DNA from: Holothuria scabra
Lineage: Eukaryota > Echinodermata > Holothuroidea > Aspidochirotida > Holothuriidae
Assembly: GCA_037179385.1 (NCBI GenBank)
Contig: CM074179.1
Coordinates: 72,468,719 to 72,532,718, forward strand
Reading direction: 5' to 3'
Length of the DNA stretch: 64,000 nucleotides
This document shows, one piece after another, positions 44,930-57,249 of the stretch. Each line of letters begins with the position of its first letter. Position 1 is the first letter of the stretch. Both the position numbers and the translations under genes were made by a program. The notes beneath the pieces are model-generated. The model was given only the letters and a program-made list of their open reading frames with translations. It was not told the origin of the DNA and did not search any database.

Positions 44930-45485
44930 ATGATTTAAAAGAAGGGCTCAAAGTCAAATCAAGTTGTATATGTTGAAGGATCTCTTTTTATACGCATTTT
45001 TGTGAAATTTGCATTGAAATCCGACGTGTGGTTTTCAAGATATAAGCTGGTAAAGTTGTCACATTTTCAACAAAATGAACTTGAAGCAAGCATTTAAAAT
45101 ATCATATCGTCACATTAATGAACAGAATTTTGTTTTTCCTCAAAATTTAGAGCCACTTTTCTCCTCATCAATCACATATTATCAGAATGTGATAACTTAA
45201 ATGGCATGAGAACTTTACAAACTTTGCTTTCCCACAGCAAGGTCCTGTTTCCATTAACTTCAGGGTCAGCAATACAGTCTAAAACAAAGGGAAACCAAGC
45301 ATTTTTTGCCAGTGCGACGAAATAAATATCTTATGCCCCTAAGATCGCTGTGGAACACAAATCTAATGACTTCTTTTTCTGATATCTCTGGAAATATGTG
45401 TTCAATTTGGACGGAATAGTCACCACTATGTGCAGACTTAGTTCATCGTTCACATATGACACCTTAATTTTTGTTTAAACATCCC
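44930..45485 (+). repeat. dispersed repeat pair, copy B
   Basis: Same orientation and order of blocks as 11890-12450, including 'GTGGTTTTCAAGATATAA', 'TTGTCACATTTTCAACA', 'CATTAATGAACAG' and 'GTGGAACACAAATCTAATG'. No coding potential. Confidence 0.8.
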
Positions 45486-45710
45486 CTTTAAAGTATTTAC
45501 GCAGCTCTTGCAACAAAGCTGCTCGATGGGGTCATAAATATATCGAATTTTAACAATGCGGGTCTTGGTTTCACGCTTAGTTTATTGGCTAATATTGTAG
45601 AATTTTTTATATTTTGGCAAAACGTCCTTCATATTCTGGAATATGTTGCAACTGAGAGCTACCTTAGTTCAGTTCCACCTTTCTTGATTCTAGAGTAAAA
45701 ATAAACAGAC

Positions 45711-45835
45711 CTTTTGACTCCTTGTCAGATACTCTGGATGTGGATCTACTTGAGAGCTTAGCAATTGGATGTCATGTTGGTAGCCCCCTAGATCTTCCAG
45801 TCCACATAAGTTCCTTGCATAGCCAGCCTTGAAAG
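45711..45835 (-). CDS. possible exon, unknown product
   Basis: A minus-strand open stretch 'FKAGYARNLCGLEDLGGYQH' then 'DIQLLSSQVDPHPEYLTRSQ' lies between 'GGGTTTAGTAG' and 'CAAAAG|GTCTGT', both acceptable splice sites. It reads like folded protein, but I recognise no family. It could be an upstream exon of the Death-domain gene or a repeat-derived frame. Confidence 0.25.
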
Positions 45836-45839
45836 CTAC

Positions 45840-46475
45840 TAAACCCATAACCAAAACCAAACTATTAATGTAGTTAATGTAAACTGCTAAAGTTACCATG
45901 AGGTGGACAAGTTCTTTGAAATTTACGAACCACGATTAATCTAAAATAGTCCCCTGTAATACTGTGCTTTCTTTCATCAGCTAGGAAGAAGATTGTCTTA
46001 ACAACAGAACAGTTGATTGTCTTATCTTTGCTTATGCTTGGGTGGCATCCAATTGCATGACGCGTTTTCTCCGAAGAGCACTGATTTGGAACTTTCTGCT
46101 TGTCTTCAAAAACTGTCTAATCAAGCATATGCCATCAGTTAGATGATCCTATTTAATAAACCCACAGTTAACTTGGCAATAAGTAAGCATCTATGCTGCA
46201 TCAGTTTGCCAAAGAACATGCCCTTTGTCTTGGTGAGAACAACATCTAATAAGAGATGAGCTGGTGTGACCAGGCTGACTTGATCAAAACGCCATTATCT
46301 TGTACTGCAATGTTTGACTTAGTATTGTTTACACCAAAAGACCGTCGCTCAGCGGTTTTCACTAGAGAATCGGGCATAAAACGACATGGCATTTGGTAAT
46401 TGATACCAATCGCGGGTCCCTGTCACAATGTCTGATTTTCAGGATAGGTGGTTTAACATCTTAACAGCTTAATGC
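45840..46475. other. no gene seen
   Basis: Unassigned. It may include the 5' part of the LINE that follows. Confidence 0.45.
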
Positions 46476-46479
46476 ACCG

Positions 46480-47850
46480 TTAGCGGGATATCTCCAACCC
46501 ATCGATGAAGAAGACCCCGATGTTACTGTGGGAACTGAATCCTGGCTGAATCCCAGTGTTACTAATGGGCAAATCTTTTCGACTTATTTTCATGTTTTTC
46601 TAAAGAACCGCACCAGTAGTAATGATTCTCGCGGCGTGGTCTTTCTTGCCATAAGACTCATTGCCTAAGATAAAAGCGATCTTAACCAATCTGATTGCGA
46701 ATTAAAATGGATAAGTGTCCAAGTTAAGGGAATTGCTTCTCTTTTCTTAAGTGCCTTTTTTTCCGATCTCCAACATCTGGCGCATCGGTTAACCCGTCTT
46801 ATGGAAAACTCGCTTCTGCATACAGATCCAAACTAACTTTTGACACTTGTAAGATTAAACCATGTGGCAAACTAGCAAGTTGATGTTGTATCTAGCTCAG
46901 GATTACAATTCTCATCGAATTGTGGACGAACCTACCAGAGAAAATAATATCTTTGATCCATGCCTTACAAATGAGTCATGCTGTTGTCATCAATGCCTCA
47001 ATTAAACCAAGGCTAGTACATAACCCCCCAAAATGAGTGTACCTTTACACCAAAGGCGATTATTACATAATCGAACAGGATTTAGTAGCCTTTAATGAGC
47101 GACTTTCGGACAATTACATCGAAACCTCTGACATTGACTCGTTATGGACAAGCACACCAAAATTTGTAGTAGCAAGGTTAAAGCCCTGGTTAAAGTCCCA
47201 TGGATTACCGACAGATTGGGGAAGTAAAGAAAAAAAGGTAAGCTGCACTACAAAGCCAAGGAATCAGGTGATTACGAACTTTGGAACAAATGAAAGGGGG
47301 CCAGTTATAAACTAGATTGGAAACTCTGAAACCTGCGTAGGGATTATTTAAGTAATGTCTGTGGTTCCTTGAAAACAGAAAACACCAAACTATTCTGGCG
47401 TCATGTTAAATCAATTCGGCGGGAGGTTTTTGGTGTCAGCACCTTCCAGCATACTGGTCGTCTAAGTCCCAATGTCAAAAAGAAAGCTGAAATTCTTACC
47501 TAATTTTGTTCGGCGTTAACAAAATAAAAATTGCGGAATGTTTACAGTCTTAAAAAATGGCCCATTTGCAAGTATGCCCGATACTGCTATAATTACCCAT
47601 GGTGTCGAGAAGCTTCTGAGAGTACTCCAAGTCCACAAGCTACAGGGCCTAGGAACATTCCGGCAAGAATTCTGAAGAACTATGCCTCGATTATTTCACC
47701 AATCTTACAGAAAATCTTTCAAAAATCTATCTCTGCTGGTACTATCCCTTCTCCTAGAAGTGGCGTGTTACAAATGTTGCGTCTATATTTACTAGAAAAC
47801 ATGACACGCATGGTATCCTCCACAATTATTGAGACATACTATTAAGGTCA
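46480..47850 (+). pseudogene. decayed LINE, endonuclease plus RT start
   Basis: Plus-strand pieces in correct order for an APE-type non-LTR retrotransposon. At 46505-46760 is the endonuclease N-half: 'EDPDVTVGTESWLNPSV' (with the catalytic Glu of the usual T-E-T-W-L block), 'RGVVFLAIR' and 'DCELKWISVQVKG'. At 46890-46980 is 'AQDYNSHRIVDEPTRENNIF', the late endonuclease block; the GDFN block between them is missing. At 47037-47500 are the linker ('LVAFNERL', 'DIDSLWTS') and 'LFWRHVKSIRREVFGVSTFQ'. At 47625-47760 is 'QATGPRNIPARILKNYA' then 'PILQKIFQKSISAG', the start of RT. Stops and frameshifts show it is dead. It is truncated before the RT catalytic motif. CR1/L2-like. Confidence 0.9.
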
Positions 47851-48115
47851 AAACCTTTTGAAATCATGTGACCCAAAATGACCTTTCACCACCACTTCGA
47901 ACAAGAGGGAACACCAACCTTACATGACCATCAACATGCTAAATATAAGCAATTCACAAGCTTAGTATGAGATTCCTCCACAGTTATTCCCCTAAAAATG
48001 TCATGTCTACAAGATTTTGTCCTTTCGTAACCCCAAATAAGCTTTGACCTCCACAAAAAAGAGAAATCTCCCACACAGTTATGATGCTGGTAAACTATAT
48101 GTTGTCTAATAACTT
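47851..48115. repeat. ~145-bp tandem array, copy 3
   Basis: About two units: 'CATGTGACCCAAAATGACC', 'ACATGACCATCAACATGC', then 'GTAACCCCAAATAAGC' with 'TTTGACCTCCAC'. It adjoins the broken 3' end of the LINE. Confidence 0.65.
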
Positions 48116-49655
48116 GATAAACAGTTATTTTTAAAACATGCTCATTTTAAACAAACTTTCGGGTATTGAGCTCTCTCTATAATGATGCCTCTATGTTCCG
48201 AAAAGTCGACTGCATTGAGTTTAGTGTCAGAACAATCCCTCATCCTAACAATGTCCTCCATGCATTGTCACAAAAAGACATCTGAACAAAGAGGTGTAAC
48301 CTTGGCTATTAGTGACAGCAACCCCCCCCCCCTTTTTTTTTGTTGGTGTAATGCCCTCCCCAAAGGGTATAACGTCTTTGAAAATTAACAATAATGGGAA
48401 CCCAACTAATCCAGAAATTAACAAGATTTGTAATTTGCCTTAAATTTCCTACTTTTAGGCAGCATAATACAATACAATTTAAGTGCGCCGCGTATGATAC
48501 ACATTATGTTTGCTTTGATTACCTGAACTACAACACTTTCTGAAAAATAAGCCTTGCCCACAATTTTTATGTAGGTAGGGAATGGTTAAGTCCATTGAGC
48601 TGTGTGAGCTGTGGCAGTCAACTGCGATAAATTATGCAAGATAACATTGAAATGAAATTTGCAGACGTAGGTCGGTTACAATTTGATTTATTCAATTAGG
48701 CAATTAAAGTTCATGCACGCTAAAGGGTTTTGATCCAAATTATCAGTAATTTAGTTCTTTTTGTTTTTATAAAACTAATAACCCGTGGTGTATTAATTTT
48801 TTTAGTTTCCACTTACATGTCCCTATGAGGACAGTGGCACACGCTTTCTCTAAAACTTTTAACAATCTTGGATGCTAAATTTAATTTTATCTTCATGTTG
48901 TCTTAAAGTTATGGAGGAGGCAATGTTCGCATGGTCTGAAAGAAGTTCTTGTGCATTACACAGAGCACTTGATGTGCTCAAACTTTGCACTTATGAAGTT
49001 ACCCTCTTAACAATCCTCTGCTTTGTTGGCATGGAAGCATTCTCCACTATTTTCAGACTATGTCCCCAAATGACCCTCATACAGCCTTTGTTTTAACTCA
49101 AATGTTCCAGACACTGCCAGAAACTTCCATTCAACAGTGAGAAATAATTTTCATGTCAATCTATTGGGGCAAAATCAGCATTCCTCTGCCAAAGATTGAG
49201 TACTTATCATGTCGGCCAGAAGAACAGATTATTCCTTTAAACATTTTTTATTTTGCTCTGCCCACTTACTCCTATGTGTATTAATACTGGCACCCTGCAT
49301 GTAATAATAGGACAAAACTACAAACCAGAATCGATGTAAATACCAAATGATGTGTATTTTTGTGTACTTTAAATCTTATAAATACCATAGAGTTTGCTTC
49401 AGTGCACGTTTTCAAATTAACCCACTTGATCATTTAAATAATGAAAAGGATGAACTGTTCCCAAAAAAATCCCATGCCTCTTATATTACCCATGCCACTC
49501 AGTAGTCTTTAGCCCTATCCACTCATGAATATTAACTCTAACAGTTACCCTTTTTGAGATGTAGTTTTTGCAAGTGTGGTAAAAGATATTTCTAGTTTAT
49601 TATTAATGGTATAGGCCAAAGAAGCGGAAACACAATAGATCTTTCAAACTTAAGT
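48116..49655. other. no gene seen
   Basis: Unassigned. Poly-C/poly-T junction near 48323-48341. The frame at 48872-49096 has no recognisable content. Confidence 0.5.
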
Positions 49656-49659
49656 GATG

Positions 49660-50860
49660 ACGACATATTTTTATTTGGCCTCATGGCTTACCCAACTTAC
49701 ATTCTTTTGTATCATTTTGCAATGCTTTTCATCCTTCTGTTAAGTTCACATTTGATTTTTCTGCCAAGGAAATTCCTTTCCCTGACGTACTTGTTAAGCT
49801 AAACAATGGTTCCATAGCTACGACACTTTATTGTAAGCCAATTGATACCCATGGCTACTTCAGTTTTCAGAGCCGGCATCACTTAAGTTTGAAAAAATCT
49901 ATTGTGTTTTCTTAATGCATTAGAATCAAACGTATTTGTTCTACCCAGCCCGAATACAAAAAACGTGTTTATAACCTTGTGGATTTTTTCATCAATAATG
50001 AATACCCCCTACCCGTTATAAAAGAGGGAATCAGCAAGGCTTTTGGTCGTAACCGGGGCAAACTACTGTCTTAAAAAACTAAAGTTGGAAATACACGTAT
50101 TCCACTTGTTTTTGATTATTCGTCTAAAAAAGAAAATTTACATAAATGTATTTGTTCAGTTTTTGTTAATCTTCGGGCTGGCAGTTCAAACTCTGAACTT
50201 TTTGAAGACCCCCCTTTAACTGCGAGTCGACAAACCCCCAACCTCAAATCCCTCCTCACATCACCCAGGCTTCGCGCAGCTGGAAACACAGGCAACAAAA
50301 AGTGTGGCAAGCCTAGGTGTCAGGTGTGCCCTTTCATTATCACAGACGAAACTTTTACCCGGCACTACTTGTAACATCCACCCCCCCCCCCTTTAAACTG
50401 TGACACAGCTAATGTAGTTTATTTACTGTGCTGCAACGCGTGTGAGAAAGGCAACTTTGTGGGTCAGAAGGGACCAAATTTAGACTGAGGTTAAACAACC
50501 ACAAAAAATCTATTCTAGATAAGTCAATAAATTATCCTATATCCAAACATTTCACTAGTAACTCAAACCACTCTTTGTCTAATTTAAGATGTATCCGTCT
50601 CAATTCTAATTACCCATCTGTCACTCAAAGGCTTAAATCCGACAGCAAATGGATGCTAATACTGTCAACACATACCCGCGGTCTAAACAAAGACCTTGGT
50701 GTTTTGAGGGACTTCCCTTCTGTGGTTTACTGGGAAACCGCTACTGTTTAACATTCTCGATAGGATTTGTATTTTTTTGTTGTTTCTAAATTTTTCTTCA
50801 CTCCTCATTGACGCTGATGACGAAGACAGGTGTCCTTGAAATATATGTTTCTCTTATCTT
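49660..50860 (+). pseudogene. Penelope-like element relic (RT end plus GIY-YIG)
   Basis: The plus strand reads the C-terminal part of a Penelope-like retroelement. At 49660-49905 are 'IFIWPHGLPNLHSFVSF', 'HPSVKFTFDFS', 'IPFPDVLVKLNNGSIATTLY' and 'CKPIDTHGY', matching the family blocks F-I-W-x-H-G, H-P-x-x-K-F-T and F-L-D-V ... L-Y-x-K-P-T-D. 'LSLKKSIVFS' and 'RIKRICS' follow. At about 50200-50340 is 'PNLKSLLTSPRLR' and the Cys knuckle 'KKCGKPRCQVCPFI'. After a poly-C expansion (about 50380) and a frameshift comes a GIY-YIG endonuclease: 'NVVYLLCCNACEKGNFVGQ', then 'FRLRLNNHKKSIL' and 'PISKHFT'. Stops and shifts show a dead copy. 'ATGACGAAGACAGG' near 50817 looks like the usual 3' end. Confidence 0.9.
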
Positions 50861-50902
50861 GTATGTGCTCTAATATTGTCATATTTGTGGTGTTTCCTAC
50901 TT

Positions 50903-50927
50903 GTTCTTATATATATATATATATATT
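50903..50927. repeat. (TA)n microsatellite
   Basis: About eleven TA units just downstream of the Penelope-like relic. Confidence 0.9.
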
Positions 50928-50999
50928 TGCGTCCATACCACCCAGTCGAGACTCCTTGTTATTGTTGCGTCGTGTGGTTTTGGGTATACTGCGGGCCTT

Positions 51000-51645
51000 A
51001 TGGGATTGATTTTTTAACCGCTGATGACCCCAAATGACTTTTGCACTCAAATAAAAACAATCGGGATCATGTACTTAATATGGGTAATCCATATGGTAAG
51101 TATGAGATCCCTCAAAGTTACTTTTTTGAAATACAGTGTTCACAATGTTTTGATCTTTTCACCTCTGGTAACACCAAGTGCCCTTTGACCTGTACCGAAA
51201 ACTATAGGGGTCATTCGCTTAATATGGGCAATCCATATGCTAAGTATGACATCTCTACAGTTGCCTTTCTTGAGATATCATGTTTCCATGTTTTTTCCTT
51301 TTTACTTCTGGTCACCAAAATCAATAGAAATCATCTAACCAATATGGACAATCCACATGTTAAGTACGAGATACCTCACATTTATCCTTCTGGAGATATT
51401 GTGTTTACAAGTAATTCCCAAGGTATTAACTATCTAACCTCTGGTGAACACAAATGACCTTTGACCTATACCAAAAATAATAGGGATCATCTACTCAATA
51501 CGGACGGTCTATATGCCAAGTATGAAATCCCTGCGGGTTACTCTTTTTGAGATATCGTCTTTACAAGCGGGCGTCACACATACATACACACACACGCATG
51601 CCATCATGAATGCATAGGTTCTCTTTTCTTCGAAACTAATAAAAC
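51000..51645. repeat. ~145-bp tandem array, copy 4
   Basis: Four units: 'GATGACCCCAAATGAC' (about 51022), 'CTGGTAACACCAAGTGCCC' (51170), a diverged one near 51310, and 'CAAATGACC' with 'TTTGACCTATACC' (51452). Each is followed by 'GGGATCAT', 'TAATATGGG' and 'CCATATGGTAAGTATGAGAT'. It ends in 'GCGTCACACATACATACACA' and 'TTCGAAACTAATAAAACG', the same ending order as copies 1 and 2. The 138-codon frame at 51041-51457 is repeat-derived. Confidence 0.8.
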
Positions 51646-53157
51646 GTAGATTTTTTTATAGCTCTTCTTCCAGTTATTAGTTGTTCGATTATAAAACAAA
51701 TCACCCGTACATTTTTTCTCATTAATACGCCTAAATTTCATGTCAGCAGATTGCTCGGACGTTTCAAACTATAAGAGAAAAAAGGAAACGACCATGTGAT
51801 AAAGAACGGCAGAAACGATTAAAGGGCTTGTAAGAATGTTAAACAGTCTTCTCAAGAATCATACAATTAAAATATTCCTCAAGAAATATGTTTCAATGTG
51901 TAAAGAAGCTATAGATATCCTTTGATAAATTATATACATTCATTGACCAACAAGGCACGGAATAAAAAACACGCAAACAAGTACATAATACGGGTACTAT
52001 ACTTCGCATTCGCTCGTAAAAACGAAAGACTGCTGTTTGATGTGAGTATATGATGTCATGCGTGATTGTTTCCAGGTTCACTTTTTTTCTTTTTATTTTT
52101 GCTAAAATTACGATTTACAACTTTGTCTCCCCATGTGTTGAGAAGCAAATATCAGAGTTCTATGCGTACTTCAGCAGAGTATTTAGAACAAGTACCCCTC
52201 TGACTTACAAAGCTTGATTTAACTGTGACACTCCTTTCTCTTGCTAATAGCCACGTGGTTTCATAGAATTGAATTGAAGAACAGAATTTTGTAGGAACGC
52301 ATTTATTTACCGCGAGATCAATATGTATTTCTGTTTTTTCCACTTGGGATATTTCAAAGTGGCACACTGGGAAGGACGCTTCCTCCTTAATTCTACTGAA
52401 TGTAAATGAACGGCTTTGCTCATTTGATAATTCGATGTCACTGTAGGGGATCGTCTGAAAGAAACAAAAAAAAAGAAATAATGTATCAAACTTAAGACCT
52501 AAAATATGCAGAGATAATTAACTGCATCACCAGTTAAAGTGCGAATGATACCTTGATTTAATTCATAAAGCGTAGTACAGCCACAACGATGGACCGTGCA
52601 TTGGCACAGAATAATGCACTGACGGAAGGTTATCACAAGCTATGCACCAGAACGCCAAGGCCACAGCCCGTGTACACTCGGCGACAGAATTAACCCCTAA
52701 GTGTGACTGATCCTGAATGTACAGGAACAGGGGTGTATTAAATATGTTTGCTCATACACATTAGTATTCAATAATATTTTGATTTAAAAAGCCTTTCCCA
52801 ACTCCACTCAACTCGACTCAACTCGACTGTGATCTTCACCAAAAGATTTTGCCTTAATCATTGCAAGTTCTGCCAATACAAATCTTTTTGTTTAACGATG
52901 ACCTTAGGGGATTTGATGTCGACTCATTTTTGTAAGTGCCAAATGTTTGGCCTAAAGTGACTGTGTGTATTTGTACAATGAAATACATAGCCTAAAGGTA
53001 GTAGGACCAAAACTTGTTTTTGTCGTTCAGTCACGCCATCCGAACACTGAAGTATTTAAGAATTTAGCATGGGTCCCGTTCCGACATAAACCCGCTCAAT
53101 TTAAAAAAAAAAGATGCCCAAAAGCATGACACTCAAGTTAGGCACACGACCGTTTTA
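51646..53157. other. no gene seen
   Basis: Unassigned. A short 'CAACTCGACT' tandem lies near 52800-52830. Confidence 0.5.
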
Positions 53158-53165
53158 CCCACGTA

Positions 53166-55731
53166 CAGTGGCGTAGCTAGAATATTTTTCAGAGGGGGCA
53201 AAGGCATGAAATTTCCTCAAAACGTTTCCCGGTCAGTGTGTATGTATTTCATATAACATATGCAAATTACAAGTAAAACAACATTACCTTGTCTTTATGT
53301 AATATTACCTGCATTTTAATCTTAAAGTATATCATAGAGCAATTGGAAACAACAACCCGTAGGCCATATATTTATTTGTTCAACAATATCTGGTTTATTT
53401 GTATGCACCAACGCAGTGAAGTACGCAGGGTTTCTCTAAAGGGGGGCATGCAGTTTGTTGAGTGATCTCCAGCCTGTGAGAAGGGTCTTAGGGGAAATCT
53501 TTTGGAGTTTTCAAGAATTCTAAATGCAAAATGGGGCAAGATTTTCGACTTTGACAGGAACAGTGTTAAAAGTTGAATTGTGGTGGTTCATGAGGATACA
53601 ACTGAAACTTTTGTGTCTTTACATGCATTCCTATGTCATTTACGCTACTGTACCTCATGAAGTAAAACTTGTCATTAAATTTGCATACTTTAAGGAGTCA
53701 AAATAAAAGAGCATCGATCGGGAGAGGCGAAAGGGAACATTTTAGTTTGCGGTTTTTCTTGGCCACAAAACGTTATTCAGTCATTCAGATTATCTAAGCG
53801 GAGCGCCACCATTGGTTGGCGCGGAGCGAAGAGAAAATTTCGAAAATTCAGACACCTCAGATGGCCGCAAATAGCATTTCCCAGATTTATACGAAAAATC
53901 TAACTAGTCGCTATCTTCTTTTGTCGTTTGCAATAAAATGCTCACTTCAAAATATGTTCGCAAACTGCAAAGTGATCAGAGAGTTAAGAGCTTTTTTGAC
54001 CCCCCGTGAAAATGTAGTTTTGCCCAAAAGACTGATCGAAGCGCCACTATTGGTTGCGGCGGAGGGTAAAGAAAATTTCGAAAAATTAGACCACTCAGAT
54101 GGCCAAAAGTTGCGTATTCATGCTTGTAAAGAGAATCTAAACATACGGTCTTTATTTTAACCTTTTGTTTGCAATATGAAAAAAAAACCAGGAACATGCT
54201 AAGTGATCAGAAAATTACCACAAAAATGTACTATCACTATTAGGACTATACGTAACGGTCTTGGTTCTTTCGGAGAAGCTACACAACGAATTGAAAACAT
54301 GCTAATGCCTCTCTATTGTGACTCTTGGCTAAATTGAAAACTGGAAAAAAGGCCGTGATCGGCTTGACTTAAACCAATAGGTTTGAAACTGGGTCATAAA
54401 ACTCTATCTAACTAGCTAACTAACTTGGTAAGATTAAAGATCCGCTGAATTGATGAAATTGTCTGTGACTAATCGAATTCCCATCTGTTAATGATTTTAC
54501 CCCTAACATCTCTTGCGTGATAAATGGCAAGCTACTTCTCACCGCACCTGAACACCCTCCGCTCCCCTGACCCCGTCTTGTACGTCGACGTCTCGGCCAG
54601 CCAAGGAAGGAGTCTATGGGGTGGGCCCTCCCTCCTAAAAATTCTTAAAAAGGTAGAAGTTCTTATGCAATCGGTGCCACCAGTGGGATGCAGAGGCTAC
54701 CTTTAAAGGGAAAAAATTGAATTTGACAGAATTTGCCTATTTGTCGGAATTAAAAAAAAATGGCATCACTGAGGGGCCTTGCAGAGACAATCCTTCCCCT
54801 TTTAAAAATTTTTGAAAAATTGGGTGTCCTTACAAGCAATCTGGTGCCACATATGCCATCTTTTGAAGTGAAATCTGGGTTACTTAAGTATGGCTACGTA
54901 TGGCATCCGTGAGGGGGGCCATGGCCCAATGCTCCCCCCTTTGTACGCCACATATCACTGAGCATGTTCTAGCCTAGGACAAGGTATTCATGGACCCGTT
55001 TATTGGTACACCCCTAGTGAGCAGAATGCTACTTTCCCGAACTAGCCTGTAAGCCTCCAAGGATTACGTTAAGTAACAAAATCTTAGCATGCCCATGGAT
55101 CCCGTTCATTCTAATTTCCAGACTAACGTTATGTTCACGTCATGTTAATTTTAAGCATGGATTGTTTCAGCCCCATCCATCGTTATGTACATAGAGTAAA
55201 ATCGGTATAGTTTAAACAATTAAACCCCTCCTGCTACTAGCTTGTAGGACAATATAACCTCGGGGGTCTACGTTAGTGACTTGTCAGTTTTCACATCCTT
55301 TCACTGAATTCTTAAAGTGTGCAACGCAGAGATTGTGTACAAGGTGATCATATTCATAAGTGTGGGATCACAACTTTCACTGTAGTGGTGATCAGCTGTT
55401 GTTAAGTTCCTGAATAACAGCTTCCTGTGCACTGGAATGCACTGACCATAACACCCGCGCGTATACAAAATAGAGAACATTCAATCTGCTGCTCGAAGAG
55501 GCCATTTCTGTGGAACGCGAGTCGGGCCGGTTCATGCGACACTGACGAAATCTGGGTTTATTTGTTGCATGAAAATACGAATTATGTAAGAGAAATGTCT
55601 CACATTTTCTTATTCTAACAAAAATTTTGAAAAATGGTAAAAGGGCATATCATTTCATCAAATTTCCCCAAATTATTTTCCGGGGGGGCAACTTGCCCCC
55701 ATGCCCCCCCCCCCCCGTAGCTACGCCACTG
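53166..55731 (+). mobile_element. 2.57-kb non-autonomous hAT-type element, TSD CCCACGTA
   Basis: Starts CAGTGGCGTAGCTA and ends with its exact inverse TAGCTACGCCACTG. Both flanks carry CCCACGTA (53158-53165 and 55732-55739), a perfect 8-bp target duplication, the hAT hallmark. Each end leads into a G-rich tract (poly-C on this strand at the right end). Inside are two related blocks (53797-53900 and 54030-54110) of 'AGCGGAGCGCCACC', 'TTGGTTGGCGCGGAGCG' and 'CTCAGATGGCC'. A SINE fragment (54325-54410) and possible nested hAT-like ends ('CAGTGAAGTACGCAGGG' at 53414; 'TTTGTACGCCACATATCACTG' near 54940) are also present. No transposase frame is present, so it depends on an enzyme made elsewhere. 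Confidence 0.92.
54325..54410 (+). mobile_element. SINE tail fragment inside the hAT element
   Basis: 'AAAACTGGAAAAAAGGCCG', 'TTAAACCAATAGG' and 'TTTGAAACTGGG' resemble the SINE tails at 20.5 and 29.6 kb. Confidence 0.45.
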
Positions 55732-55739
55732 CCCACGTA

Positions 55740-56965
55740 CAATAGGACCCCTAGAGCTGAACCAGGCAATCGAAGGCTGAAGGAAGAAATGAATATTCAC
55801 AACAAAAATGGATAATATAGTTGACGTCTACAACGCTAACACGGAATACCAATATGTACAGAGTGCATATACAAACGTTAAGTTTCAGCTGTCTAAGTTA
55901 GCCCGTCAAGGTTGTGTATAATGCAATGTCCAGCGTATGGCACCGACTTCGTGAAGGCAGGACCTCCCTTCGTGTTACTAGACCTCCCTGGCAGTCCGGG
56001 AGATTTCCGTTTGGGGAGAACTTTACTTTCTTCAAAAATGCAGAACTTTTATGCAAAGTGTGGAATAAATATTTATACCCTTATTCTCGTAACAGTCGTT
56101 GCTTCTCTCACAAACACATATGATGCACCCTGTAACAGTATACGGTCAACAAAGCGAACACACAGTGTGATGTTTCGTCAGTAGGGCCGTTTTATACAGT
56201 AAGGTGTGGAAAGATAACCAGAACGGGTAAAAAGAACTCATCCTCAGTCAGTGATTCATTAATCGAAGCCACAGCTTCGATTGTAGGAATTGCTTGTTCA
56301 GTCACGTGGTTTCGTGCCTTCGTATACGGTCCGTGCGGATGAATATTATATGTGTTCCGTTTGGATTCATATTGCAATCGCACGCTGTTCGTTTGTACAG
56401 TGAAACAGCTCCGCAGTTATGTTAAGTTGTTCCGTAGGGGGATTTTCAACAAAGTTTAACTATTTCTTTATAAGGGGATTTCCTCGAACAACTCCTGTAT
56501 AGTAAGGTGGTAATGTGCAAATAATGAAGTAGTTCCACATTCAAAGGTATTGTTCTGCATTGAAGGCCTCCTCTCTGGTTGAAAAAAGGTGTAAATATCG
56601 TTTGCAAACATTTTGTACCTTTCAGGGATTTCTAAATAAATTTGAAAGGTTGCATTTTCAAACATATGCCACTTTGTTTTGTCGGAACTGTTTCATCAAG
56701 CAACTTCGTCGACCGTACTCAATTCAATGTAAGCAAGTCGCCTAACTTACGTTTATGCATGTATATACTAGTACATGCAGCTAGCTAGCTATAGTTAGTG
56801 TACGTACTGTATTGTGTGTCGTGATTGCGACAATAACCAAGGCCAGGGAACGATCTACCAATTTCAAGGTATTAAATTTGTCGTTGATTTCATTACCCTG
56901 TGTGGGCAATTTTTGTTGTAGTTTATCAACTACCGGTACCTGTAAAACAAAGGAAAAGACAGTCT
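55740..56965. other. no gene called; contains an inverted partner of the 58.1 kb exon
   Basis: On the minus strand near 55990-56045 a stretch reads 'AAAGTTCTCC', 'CCAAACGG', 'AAATCTCCCGGACTGCC', then 'AGGGAGGTCTAG'. It closely resembles the candidate exon at 58115-58193. The rest is unassigned. Confidence 0.5.
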
Positions 56966-56983
56966 ACCCACGGTTGTCGTAGT

Positions 56984-57112
56984 TCTAAGTAAAGGACTAA
57001 CGTTACGTATCGACGGTCGCGTAGTTGCGCCCTATACATTTGTATAGGGAGCAATTACGCGACTGTCCAGACGTACTGTTTTCCTTTACTTTAGGCTTTA
57101 CTGAGGACAAAA
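56984..57112. mobile_element. ~129-bp palindromic element between 11-bp direct repeats
   Basis: The core 57016-57063 is a hairpin with 23-bp arms and two mismatches (left arm starts GTCGCGTAGTTGCGC; loop near 57039). It extends outward imperfectly ('CTAAGTAAAGGA' left; 'TCCTTTACTTTAG' right). The direct repeats GTTGTCGTAGT lie at 56973-56983 and 57113-57123. It looks like a small foldback MITE, though the outer inverted ends do not quite reach the direct repeats. Confidence 0.6.
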
Positions 57113-57249
57113 GTTGTCGTAGTCTTGCCCAAACACAGTTACGAAGGCCTAAAGCCTAACGTTACAGAACAAAACAAGTCTAACATCAACATTTAGTCGT
57201 GTCCTAGTTAAAAAAGGTGCGCCCAGCGTAGGCCTAGACACTGCAGCTA

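Noticed and set aside
51041..51457. 138-codon plus-strand frame
   Set aside because: Consists of three translated units of the ~145-bp tandem array.
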